Shown: positions 43,450 through 51,496 of the stretch, piece by piece | Position numbering within the stretch: position 1 is the first letter of the stretch | Layout of the letters: each line of letters opens with the position of its first letter | Assembly: GCA_017623575.1 (NCBI GenBank) | Contig: JAGAOS010000029.1 | Location: forward strand, 62,001 to 126,000 | Length of the DNA stretch: 64,000 nucleotides | Source: Clostridia bacterium | GTDB taxonomy: Bacteria > Bacillota > Clostridia > Oscillospirales > Acutalibacteraceae | Direction: 5' to 3' | Program-made: the position numbers and the translations under genes | Notes under the pieces: generated by a model | What the model was told of the DNA's origin: nothing | The model's input: the letters and a program-made list of their open reading frames with translations, nothing else | The model's database searches: none

Positions 43450-44610
43450 TTAAAAATAAAACTCTGTTTTAGCCGGTCTTATATCGGTTAAAGCACCGGT
43501 ATAATGCCTTAAAGTGTGAGGTTGATAAGGATGCTTTAAACATTCTTCCTCATTTATTTCAATACCAAGACCGGGTTTATCGGGAATGGTGATAAACCCA
43601 TCTTTATACTCTAATTTTTCATTAGTTATATCCTTACGCCATTCAACATCACTATACATAATTTCAAGTATAGAAAAGTTTGGGCAACAAGCCGCAAGTT
43701 GTAGTGTAGCGGCATTAGCGACAGGTCCTGAAGGATTATGCGGCGCAAAGGGTATGTAATAAGCTTCGGCGACTGCGGCAATTTTTTTAAGCTCCATAAT
43801 ACCACCCGCGTGAGAAATATCAGGCTGAATATAATCTGCTGCACGCATTTCAAATAAATCTTTATATGATTTCAAAGTGTAAAGTCGTTCCCCTGCCGAA
43901 ATAGCAACGGGAGATTTATCTCTTACAGCTTTTAATGCTTCTAAATTATCAGGCGGTGTTGGTTCCTCAAAGAACATGGGACTGAATTGTTCAAGTTCTT
44001 TTGCAATTTTAATACCTGTTGGTACGTTAAATCTGCCGTGACCTTCTATAAGCAAGTCTACATCCGTACCAACTGCATCTCTTACTGCCGCAACACATTC
44101 AAGAGCGGTGTTAAGATCCTTGTTTGAAATCTCAAGATAGGATTTACCAAAGGGATCCCATTTCATTGCGGTAACGCCACGCTGAACGGCAATTTTTGCT
44201 TTTTCTCCAAATTCTTTTGGAGTTTTTGCACCTGCGAACCAACCGTTTACGTAGATGCGCACTTTATCGTTAATTTTTCCACCAAGCAATTGATAAACAG
44301 GTATGTTTAAAGATTTACCGAGTATATCCCAAAGAGCCATTTCAATGGCAGAAAGTGCCGACATTAGAACGGCACCGCCACGCCAATATGCATCTCTGTA
44401 AATATCGTGAAAATGCTTTTCAATATCAAGAGGGTTTTTACCAACTAAATATTCCTTTATGTGTTCTACTGCACCGATTAAAGCCTTTTCTTTGTATTCA
44501 AGTGTAGCCTCACCAACACCTGTTATTCCCTCATCGGTATAAACCTTAACAAACACCCAGTTAGTTCTAAAGCAGTCTACTGTAAATGTTTTAATATCTG
44601 TTACTTTCAT
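43450..44610 (-). CDS. Enolase-superfamily acid-sugar dehydratase (galactonate dehydratase-like)
   Basis: 386 residues. Mandelate racemase/muconate lactonizing fold: capping domain to ~120, then a barrel with MKWDPFG (catalytic Lys region), metal ligands in DVDLLIEGHGRF, FFEEPTPPDN and SAGERLYT, and catalytic His in PHNPSGPVANAATLQLAAC. This GHGRF/EEP/GE and PHNPSGP set is typical of D-galactonate/D-arabinonate-type dehydratases that turn aldonic acids into 2-keto-3-deoxy acids. Overlaps the UlaG-like gene by 4 bases. No KDG kinase or aldolase in the window, so the following steps lie elsewhere. Confidence 0.85.
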   Translation of the reverse strand: MKVTDIKTFTVDCFRTNWVFVKVYTDEGITGVGEATLEYKEKALIGAVEHIKEYLVGKNPLDIEKHFHDIYRDAYWRGGAVLMSALSAIEMALWDILGKSLNIPVYQLLGGKINDKVRIYVNGWFAGAKTPKEFGEKAKIAVQRGVTAMKWDPFGKSYLEISNKDLNTALECVAAVRDAVGTDVDLLIEGHGRFNVPTGIKIAKELEQFSPMFFEEPTPPDNLEALKAVRDKSPVAISAGERLYTLKSYKDLFEMRAADYIQPDISHAGGIMELKKIAAVAEAYYIPFAPHNPSGPVANAATLQLAACCPNFSILEIMYSDVEWRKDITNEKLEYKDGFITIPDKPGLGIEINEEECLKHPYQPHTLRHYTGALTDIRPAKTEFYF

Positions 44611-45281
44611 AGCTTTATCTCCTTGTAAATTTCAGCAGTAATTTTATTTTCACATTCAAAATTATCAGATGAAAGTTCATCAAACATTCCAATATGTATA
44701 GGTACAACTTTCTTTGCATTTATCCGTCTTGCGAAGCGGGCGGCATCGGCCATATTCATATTATTACCAACACCGTTTATTGGTAAAAACAAAGCATAAA
44801 TATTGTTTGGTATATCTTCAAATATTTCTTCGTTATAAAGGGTATCGCCTGTAATGTAATATTTTTTATCACCGTCATCAATAATAACGCCTATTGGAGT
44901 AGTATCGCTGTGTACCGCCTTAACAGCAGTGAATTTTATTCCCTTTTCTGTCCACGTGGTATGACGATTAAACAAAACATAGTTATTATTGCCGCCTAGT
45001 TTTCTAACCTCATCCCAAACCGATTTTGGTGCTAAAACAAGAATGTCACTTTCTTCAGTAATAAATTTTTCTACCGTTTCAGGGTCATAGTGGTCAAGAT
45101 GATTATGCGTAAAAATCATAACATTGGGTGTGATGTTAAAATAAGTTTCATCCACAGGTGTTCTACGATAATTTTTAGGATTGATTTTTTCAACACTGTT
45201 AGATAAATAAGGGTCTATCATTATTTTAAAACCGTCTTTTTCAAAAATCAGACCCGCCTGACCTAAATATGTGATTTTCAT
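44607..45281 (-). CDS. Metallo-beta-lactamase fold hydrolase, UlaG-like
   Basis: About 224 residues. ITYLGQAGLIFEKDGFKIMIDPYLS opens the domain, THNHLDHYDPE is the HxHxDH metal motif, KAVHSDTTPIG, YYITGDTLY and VPIHIGMFDEL supply the remaining ligands. UlaG hydrolyses L-ascorbate-6-P lactone; a sugar-lactone hydrolase feeding the adjacent aldonate dehydratase is plausible. Start uncertain (45281, 45296 or 45302; none has a strong ribosome site). First gene of the operon, divergent from the AraC gene at 45392 across 110 bp of AT-rich DNA. Confidence 0.82.
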   Translation of the reverse strand: MKITYLGQAGLIFEKDGFKIMIDPYLSNSVEKINPKNYRRTPVDETYFNITPNVMIFTHNHLDHYDPETVEKFITEESDILVLAPKSVWDEVRKLGGNNNYVLFNRHTTWTEKGIKFTAVKAVHSDTTPIGVIIDDGDKKYYITGDTLYNEEIFEDIPNNIYALFLPINGVGNNMNMADAARFARRINAKKVVPIHIGMFDELSSDNFECENKITAEIYKEIKL

Positions 45282-45391
45282 TTTAAACACGTCCATTGAC
45301 AAATTTGTATTTATATTGTATTATATAATTTACTTAAATAATATAATTTTTTTACTTATTTTATTAGAAATATTACTTTTTAGGTGATAGT

Positions 45392-46189
45392 ATGCAACTG
45401 CCAAAAATTATGGCTGCAGGTATTTATGATTCTAAAATTGCAGTGAAAAATACTGTTGTCAGCAAAAAGCGAAAAACAACTATGTTTGAAATTGAATTGC
45501 CGATTGAAGAATGCGGTGTATCCTATATCGATAGTGAATGTTTAACAATAAATAAAAATGTGATTATATGTGCAAAACCGGGACAGATAAGACATACTAA
45601 ATTCCCTTATAAGTGTTATTATATTCATATGATTTTGCATAATGGAGAAATATATGATATTTTATCCAATGCGCCCTCTTTTATAGGAACCAAAAATTAT
45701 GATGTTTATAAAAATATTTTTGAGCGGTTTATACGTCATTATAATTTGCTTTCAGAAAAGGAAGAGATTTTATTACAAGGACTTATATTGGAATTAACTT
45801 ATTTAATAAGTAAAGAAAATTACAATAAAAATGTTAATTTAAAATCCGGAAACAATGATTTAATTATTGAAAAATCAGTTAGGTATATTGAAAATCATTT
45901 ATCGGAAGATATTACGTTGAAAAAACTTTCACAAAAGATGTTGTTGAGTCCGGTGTATTTTCATAATATTTTTAAACGTTCTGTTGGGAAAACGTTGCAC
46001 GAGTATGTTGAGGAACAACGCATAAAAAAAGCAATTAATTTGTTGCAGACAACAGATTATAATTTGACTAAAATAGCCTTTGAATGTGGTTTTTCATCGC
46101 AAAGTTATTTTAGCTTTGTTTTTAAACGAAAAATGAAAATGACTCCACGAGATTACATTAAAGAAAGTTACAATAAATATGGACAATAA
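45392..46189 (+). CDS. AraC-family regulator, paralogue 1 of a convergent pair
   Basis: 265 residues. N-terminal ~155-residue sensor opens MAAGIYDSKIAVKNTVVSKKRKTTMFEIE and contains VIICAKPGQIRHTKFPYKCYYIHM; C-terminal AraC domain ITLKKLSQKMLLSPVYFHNIFKRSVGKTLHEYVEEQRIKKA and IAFECGFSSQSYFSFVFKRKMKMTPRDYI. Clearly related along its length to the regulator at 46332. It is divergent from the UlaG-dehydratase-SDR operon, a likely target. AGGTGA before the ATG; terminator directly after the stop. Confidence 0.92.
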   Translation: MQLPKIMAAGIYDSKIAVKNTVVSKKRKTTMFEIELPIEECGVSYIDSECLTINKNVIICAKPGQIRHTKFPYKCYYIHMILHNGEIYDILSNAPSFIGTKNYDVYKNIFERFIRHYNLLSEKEEILLQGLILELTYLISKENYNKNVNLKSGNNDLIIEKSVRYIENHLSEDITLKKLSQKMLLSPVYFHNIFKRSVGKTLHEYVEEQRIKKAINLLQTTDYNLTKIAFECGFSSQSYFSFVFKRKMKMTPRDYIKESYNKYGQ

Positions 46190-46236
46190 AAAAAGACCGT
46201 GTCAGCTCCTATTGTGGAGCAAAGACACGGTTTTTT
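46188..46236 (+). terminator. Terminator of the AraC gene
   Basis: ACCGTGTC/GACACGGT outer stem and GCTCC/GGAGC inner stem, then TTTTTT at 46231-46236. Confidence 0.75.
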
Positions 46237-46331
46237 GCATTTTGATTTTTGTTTGTCGCTATGCATATTATTTAAATCTTAATTTTGATTGTACAGATAT
46301 TGTTTTTGTACTGTCTGGAAAATGGTACAAA

Positions 46332-47141
46332 CTAGTCTGAAGCATCTTTTTCTTGCTTTTTAAAATAATCTTCAACATATTTTTTAGGTGTTGTACCAGT
46401 ATATCTTTTAAATGCATAGCCGAAATAACTTTGTGAGGAAAATCCGCAAATGAAAGCGATTTGTTCAATAGAATTACTGGTTGTAAGCAAGAGGTCAATA
46501 GATTTTTTTATTCTTCTTTCTTCAACAAACTCGCGTAAAGTTTTATTCATAACAGATTTGAAACTATTATGAAAATAAGTAGGGGAAAAAGAAAATTTTT
46601 TAGATAATGTTTTTAAACTCAAATCTTCATCTAAATGCCCTTTAACATAATTCACAACTTTTTTTACAGTTTCCGCCTTTGCAGATTGTTGACCTTTAAA
46701 AATATGAGTATCAACCGCATCAACTTTCAATCGATATATGAGTTGCAAGATGAGACCCTCAAGCATAATTTTACTGTCGTCAGAATTTTTGTTGAAATAC
46801 TTACACAATTCGATGAATAGTGATTTGTATTTATCATCATTTTCTATTAAAAAAACATTTGGGAGTTTGGTGAGAATTTCAAATAGTTCGTCATTAAAAA
46901 TTTCAAAGTGTGCATAATAGCATCTCAAAACGCCTTTTGTATATCTTTTTTGACCAGGTTTAGCGCAAACTATGGTGTTTTTTTTCACTGGATAAGCATA
47001 ATCATCGATGAAAATTGTACCGCCATCCTCGGTGCAAAAGTCAACTTCAAACATTATAACCGGTCTTTTTTTAGTTATATGGTCGTTGGCTACTTTTTTA
47101 ACTCCAAAAAATCCTATAAAATCAATTCCTGTAAAAACCAT
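46332..47141 (-). CDS. AraC-family regulator, paralogue 2
   Basis: 269 residues. Same arrangement as the 45392 gene: KRPVIMFEVDFCTEDGG, NTIVCAKPGQKRYTKGVLRCYYAHFEIF in the sensor and LSLKTLSKKFSFSPTYFHNSFKSVMNKTLREFVEERRIKKSI plus IAFICGFSSQSYFGYAFKRYTGTTPKKY in the DNA-binding domain. Convergent with its paralogue and divergent from the MDR-Gfo/Idh-glycosidase operon at 47296, its likely target. AGGTGG before the start. Confidence 0.92.
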   Translation of the reverse strand: MVFTGIDFIGFFGVKKVANDHITKKRPVIMFEVDFCTEDGGTIFIDDYAYPVKKNTIVCAKPGQKRYTKGVLRCYYAHFEIFNDELFEILTKLPNVFLIENDDKYKSLFIELCKYFNKNSDDSKIMLEGLILQLIYRLKVDAVDTHIFKGQQSAKAETVKKVVNYVKGHLDEDLSLKTLSKKFSFSPTYFHNSFKSVMNKTLREFVEERRIKKSIDLLLTTSNSIEQIAFICGFSSQSYFGYAFKRYTGTTPKKYVEDYFKKQEKDASD

Positions 47142-47250
47142 AAAACCACCTACACTTTCGTTAAAAGAGCAATATTTCTACAAAACAAAGGAATTTTATG
47201 TATATAATTTCTATATAATTTATGTTATCATTTAAATATCAAAAAGTCAA

Positions 47251-47278
47251 TTGTTTTTTTATAAGACAATTTTAAAAT
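47251..47278 (+). promoter_or_regulatory. Probable promoter of the 47.3-53 kb operon
   Basis: TTGTTT at 47251-47256, 16 bp, TAAAAT at 47273-47278, 18 bp before the ATG at 47296. Confidence 0.45.
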
Positions 47279-47295
47279 TAGGATGTTGATATATA

Positions 47296-48312
47296 ATGGA
47301 AGCCAAAAGAATAGTTTTTACCAAAATAGGTTCTGCTGAAATTTTGGAAGAGGAAATAGGTGAAGTATCCAAAAATCAGGTGCTTGTTAAAAATATGGTT
47401 TCAACTATCAGCAGTGGCACTGAGCGTGCCAATATATCGGGTGATCTCAACGTTAGCGTATTTACCGAATATACTGAGGCTATTTTCCCACGTTATGGTG
47501 GATATAGTTCAGCGGGAGAGGTTGTTGCAGTTGGTGATAACGTAACTTACGTTAAGCCGGGCGACAGAGTGGCTGTTTCTAATGGAGTTCATGCCAATTA
47601 TAACATAGTTGATGTTAAAGACGTTTATAAAATCCCTGATGAAAAGGTTACATATAATGACGCAGCGTTGTCATTTATATCTTGCTTTTCAATGGCGGCA
47701 ATACGAAAGTGTAGATTGGAAATTGGTGAATCTGCAATAATTATGGGATTTGGTGTTTTAGGTATGCTTGCTTTAGAACTTTTGAAAGCGGCAGGAGCAG
47801 TGCCTATAATAGTGGCAGATCCGTCCGAAAAAAAGAGAAAACGCGCCTTAGAATTAGGTGCGGATTTTGCACTTAATCCGTTTGATGCTGATTTTTCTGA
47901 ACAGGTAAAAAAAATCACAGACGGCGGAGTTAATGTTGCGATTGAAGTTACAGGCAATGGTAAAGCGTTGGATAATGTACTGGATTGTATGGCACGTTTA
48001 GGTAGGGTGGCTCTTTTAGGTTGTACTCGTAATTCGGATTTTGCAATTGATTACTACCATAAGGTACACGGCCCGGGAATAACACTTGTTGGGGCACACA
48101 CCTCGGCAAGACCGTTAAACGAATCGGCTTTTTCTTTGTGGACCGACCGCGATGATATCAATGCGTTTTTAAAGCTTATACAAATGGGCAGAATCAAGCC
48201 TTCAAATATAATTGATGAAATACATTCGCCCTTAAAAGCGCCAGAAATTTATACTCGTCTTATGACCGAAAAGGAGTTTCCTGTTGTTCAGTTTGATTGG
48301 AGTAAGTTGTAA
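47296..48312 (+). CDS. MDR (zinc-type alcohol dehydrogenase-like) oxidoreductase
   Basis: 338 residues. GroES-like catalytic domain with ISSGTERANI and YSSAGEVVAVGDNVTYVKPGDRV, then a Rossmann domain (IIMGFGVLGMLALELLKAAGA, VIVADPSEKKRKRALELGAD). The usual GHE catalytic-zinc motif is not seen (ISSGTER stands there), so it may work without catalytic zinc, as in the BchC/bi-domain oxidoreductase branch. Probably oxidises a sugar or sugar alcohol. First gene of an operon with Gfo/Idh, beta-helix and (alpha/alpha)6 genes. Confidence 0.85.
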   Translation: MEAKRIVFTKIGSAEILEEEIGEVSKNQVLVKNMVSTISSGTERANISGDLNVSVFTEYTEAIFPRYGGYSSAGEVVAVGDNVTYVKPGDRVAVSNGVHANYNIVDVKDVYKIPDEKVTYNDAALSFISCFSMAAIRKCRLEIGESAIIMGFGVLGMLALELLKAAGAVPIIVADPSEKKRKRALELGADFALNPFDADFSEQVKKITDGGVNVAIEVTGNGKALDNVLDCMARLGRVALLGCTRNSDFAIDYYHKVHGPGITLVGAHTSARPLNESAFSLWTDRDDINAFLKLIQMGRIKPSNIIDEIHSPLKAPEIYTRLMTEKEFPVVQFDWSKL

Positions 48313-48351
48313 TAGCTATTTTAATCCTTTGATTAAAAAAGAGATGATGAT

Positions 48352-49353
48352 ATGAAGAAACTGCGTGTAATTCAAATAGGCACTGCCCATGATCACGCTG
48401 CCGATGCTGTTCTTACATTAAAAGAATTAAGCAGTGAGTTCGAAATATTAGGAATAGTAGAAGAAAATCCTTTATTTTTGCAGAGAGCAAAGAAAAATTC
48501 TGACTATGATAATCTATCCTTTATTTCTTATGATGATGCAATAAATCTTAAACCTGATGCTTTTTTAATAGAAACCGAGGAAAAATTATTGGTTCCAACA
48601 TCCAAAAAATGTTTGGATGCAGGTTTCCATGTTTATATGGATAAACCCGGCAGTGAAGATAAGCAGTCGTTCAGTGAATTATGTGAGCTTGCAAAGAAAA
48701 AGAATTTGATTTTGTTTTTGGCTTATATGTATCGATATAATCCTGCTGTTATCTACGCAAAAAAATTGGTAGATGAAGGCGCACTAGGTGAAATAATAAG
48801 CGTTGAAGCACAAATGAACTGTTCCTATTCAGACCCCGAAAAACGCAAATGGCTAGGACAGTTCAAAGGCGGTATGATGTTCTTTTTAGGTTGTCATCTA
48901 ATAGATTTAATGGTATCAATTCAGGGATTTCCAAATGAAATTATTCCCCTTAATTCAGCAACAAAAATTGGTGGGGTGGATAGTCTTGACTATGGTTTTT
49001 GTGCTTATCGTTACAATAACGGAATTTCTTTTGTTAAAACCAATGCAACCGAATGTAACGGATTCAATCGTCGGCAGTTGGTAATTACCGGTAGCAAAGG
49101 CACCATTGAAATAAAGCCATTGGAGGTTACTGTTGGAGAAGGCAGACTTGTTAAAAAATCCTACGCAAGGCAAACGCTTGGCGTTGATAAAAAATGGGAT
49201 GATAACAGTATTCGCTTGGATTTCGAGCCTGAGGGTAGATATGTAAAAATGTTGCTTCAATTTAAAAAATGCGTTATGGGCGAAATGAAAAATCCCTATA
49301 CTTATGAATACGAAGCAAGACTTCACGATTTAATAATAGAATCTTGTAAATAA
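48352..49353 (+). CDS. Gfo/Idh/MocA-family oxidoreductase
   Basis: 333 residues. N-terminal Rossmann fold (LRVIQIGTAHDHAADAVLTL), the family's active-site segment FHVYMDKPGSEDKQSF (Lys of the EKP-like motif, here DKP), FLAYMYRYNPAVIYAK, and a C-terminal sheet domain with a candidate catalytic His in FFLGCHLIDLMVS. NAD(P)-dependent sugar oxidoreductase by family. The first strand ends GTAHDHA rather than GxGxxG, a divergent cofactor loop. 39 bp after the MDR gene and 12 bp before the beta-helix gene. Confidence 0.88.
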   Translation: MKKLRVIQIGTAHDHAADAVLTLKELSSEFEILGIVEENPLFLQRAKKNSDYDNLSFISYDDAINLKPDAFLIETEEKLLVPTSKKCLDAGFHVYMDKPGSEDKQSFSELCELAKKKNLILFLAYMYRYNPAVIYAKKLVDEGALGEIISVEAQMNCSYSDPEKRKWLGQFKGGMMFFLGCHLIDLMVSIQGFPNEIIPLNSATKIGGVDSLDYGFCAYRYNNGISFVKTNATECNGFNRRQLVITGSKGTIEIKPLEVTVGEGRLVKKSYARQTLGVDKKWDDNSIRLDFEPEGRYVKMLLQFKKCVMGEMKNPYTYEYEARLHDLIIESCK

Positions 49354-49365
49354 AGGCGGGGAATT

Positions 49366-51426
49366 ATGAATTATAAATATCCCGAATGTAGTGCGGTAGT
49401 TGATGTTACAAAACCTCCTTATAATGCAGATAATACAGGCAAAACCGACTGTACTGCTATTCTTTGCAGAGTTTTTAACGATATTTGCGGTGAATATAAG
49501 GCTAATCTTTTAAAAACCAAAGAAATGTTGGAAGAACAACAAGATCCAAATGCTCTTATAACCTTTGAAATCCGCAAGGTTAATGGTAAGCATAATGTTA
49601 TTTTTGCTGAAGAACTTCCCCTTAAAAAAATAATATATTTTCCTAATGGTACATATCTTGTGAGTGATACCGTTTCATATTCAATAGAAGAATTCAGAAA
49701 CATTCTTTTTGATAGGCCTTATATGGAAATGAATACTCAGCTTCGTATAAAAGGCGAGAGCCGTGATGGTGTTATTATAAAGCTTAAAGATAACTGCAAG
49801 GGCTTTGAACACGGAAACGACCGTCCTGTTATCAGTTTCGACCAGGCAGGGACTTCAAATATTGCTATGAGTAACATGATTGAAGATATTACTGTTAATA
49901 TAGGTAAAGGGAATCCCGGTGCTACGGGTATAAGATATTTTGCTAATAATACAGGTGCTGTTCGTAACGTAAAAATTATATCCGAAGACCCTGAATTCAG
50001 AGGCAACTCAGGCTTTGAAGTAACCCAAAAGTATATTTCGGCAGGTCTTGTTAAAAATTTAGAGGTTATAGGTTTTACTTACGGTGTTAAGGTAACCTCC
50101 ATGTTGCTTAATATTTGTTTTGAACACTTGACCCTTAAAAATCAAAAGCGTGCAGGTTTTTACACAATGGATACCGTTGTTGCAATACGTGATATGCAGA
50201 GTGAAAATACTGTACCTGCTCTTTATCTTGAAGGTACGGCTTCTTTTGTATCTTTGATTGATGCCAATCTTTCGGGTGGACATCCTGCCGAGGCGGCTAT
50301 CCGTCAAAAATGGGGACAGTTATATCTTAGAAATATTAAATGTGAAGGCTATGAGCTTTTAAAGGATGGTGGCTGTTACGCCAACCCAATTGAGGGGAAT
50401 TATTTAGAGGAATACTGTGCAGGTGGTCCTGTAACCTTGTTTGATAACGATAAAAAGTCCTTAAATCTCCCAGTGGAAGAAACTCCCGAAATTCCTTGGG
50501 AATCGCCTGAAAAATGGGTGAGTGTAAACTCATTTGGTGCTAAGGGCGACGGCATTACCGATGATACTGAGGCTATAAGAGCGGCTATGAATTCGGGTGC
50601 AACTACTGTTTATTTTGATTCAGGAAAATATTTAGTTGATGGTGTTATAGAGATTCCCGCAAGTGTTAATAGAATAAATTTTATGTTTTGTGATTTGCTT
50701 TCAGGCAAAAATATTTCAGCAAGCCACAGAACCGGCGCATTTAAGATCGTTGATGAAAGCGAAACCCCACTTATAATTGAGGATCTTCTTGCATTTGAAC
50801 TTTTTTACGGCTATTGCACCTTAATTGAACACGCATCAAAGCGCACGCTTATTTTAAGCGATATGCAAGCTCAAGCGGCTTCGCTTTATTTCAACTCTGT
50901 TGCGGGAGGCAAGGTGTTTATTGAAAACGTAGGAAATACGCTTGGCGGTGTTCCCGGTGCAGGTGTTCGTACAGAACCTTTGCCTTTTGAAGATAAATTT
51001 CCATATTCGCGCGAGGTCCCTTCGTTTGAGTTTAACGGACAAACGGTGTATGCAAGACATCTTAACCCCGAACGCTCCTTGCACGAGGTGGTTAATAATG
51101 GCGGTTCGCTTTGGGTGCATGGTTGTAAAACCGAGGAAGAGGGCACTGCCTTTGAAACCATTGGTGGCGGTAATACTGAAATCGTTGGTTTTGTTGCTGC
51201 AATCGGTCTTGATAAAGAGTATCCCCTTATTCTTAATGATAACTCAAATACTTCGGTTTTTGGAACGACTTTTTGTATGAATATTAATCAACGTTGGACT
51301 ATTCTGGTAAAAGAAGTTCGTAATGGTGAGGAAAGATTTATACACGATATCGATATGCCCTTCCATTATATGAACAATCATTTTTTGCCATTATATGTAG
51401 GTAAGAAAAAACAAGCTTTTATGTAA
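49366..51426 (+). CDS. Beta-helix protein with two pectate-lyase-3/GH28-like units
   Basis: 686 residues, no signal peptide. Two start-of-helix units are visible: CSAVVDVTKPPYNADNTGKTDCTAIL near residue 4 and VSVNSFGAKGDGITDDTEAI near residue 386, each followed by a strand with FPNGTYLVSDTV or FDSGKYLVDGVI, the Pectate_lyase_3 signature. Parallel beta-helix rungs follow. Such domains occur in polysaccharide lyases, GH28/GH55-like hydrolases and phage tail proteins; the operon context favours a glycan-active enzyme. Absence of a signal peptide means an intracellular substrate or non-classical export. Confidence 0.75.
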   Translation: MNYKYPECSAVVDVTKPPYNADNTGKTDCTAILCRVFNDICGEYKANLLKTKEMLEEQQDPNALITFEIRKVNGKHNVIFAEELPLKKIIYFPNGTYLVSDTVSYSIEEFRNILFDRPYMEMNTQLRIKGESRDGVIIKLKDNCKGFEHGNDRPVISFDQAGTSNIAMSNMIEDITVNIGKGNPGATGIRYFANNTGAVRNVKIISEDPEFRGNSGFEVTQKYISAGLVKNLEVIGFTYGVKVTSMLLNICFEHLTLKNQKRAGFYTMDTVVAIRDMQSENTVPALYLEGTASFVSLIDANLSGGHPAEAAIRQKWGQLYLRNIKCEGYELLKDGGCYANPIEGNYLEEYCAGGPVTLFDNDKKSLNLPVEETPEIPWESPEKWVSVNSFGAKGDGITDDTEAIRAAMNSGATTVYFDSGKYLVDGVIEIPASVNRINFMFCDLLSGKNISASHRTGAFKIVDESETPLIIEDLLAFELFYGYCTLIEHASKRTLILSDMQAQAASLYFNSVAGGKVFIENVGNTLGGVPGAGVRTEPLPFEDKFPYSREVPSFEFNGQTVYARHLNPERSLHEVVNNGGSLWVHGCKTEEEGTAFETIGGGNTEIVGFVAAIGLDKEYPLILNDNSNTSVFGTTFCMNINQRWTILVKEVRNGEERFIHDIDMPFHYMNNHFLPLYVGKKKQAFM

Positions 51427-51496
51427 AATATTACCGCTATTACTTATAAATTTGTAGGTGTATAATTAAATTGAAAACTATTTTGGAGAAAATATT

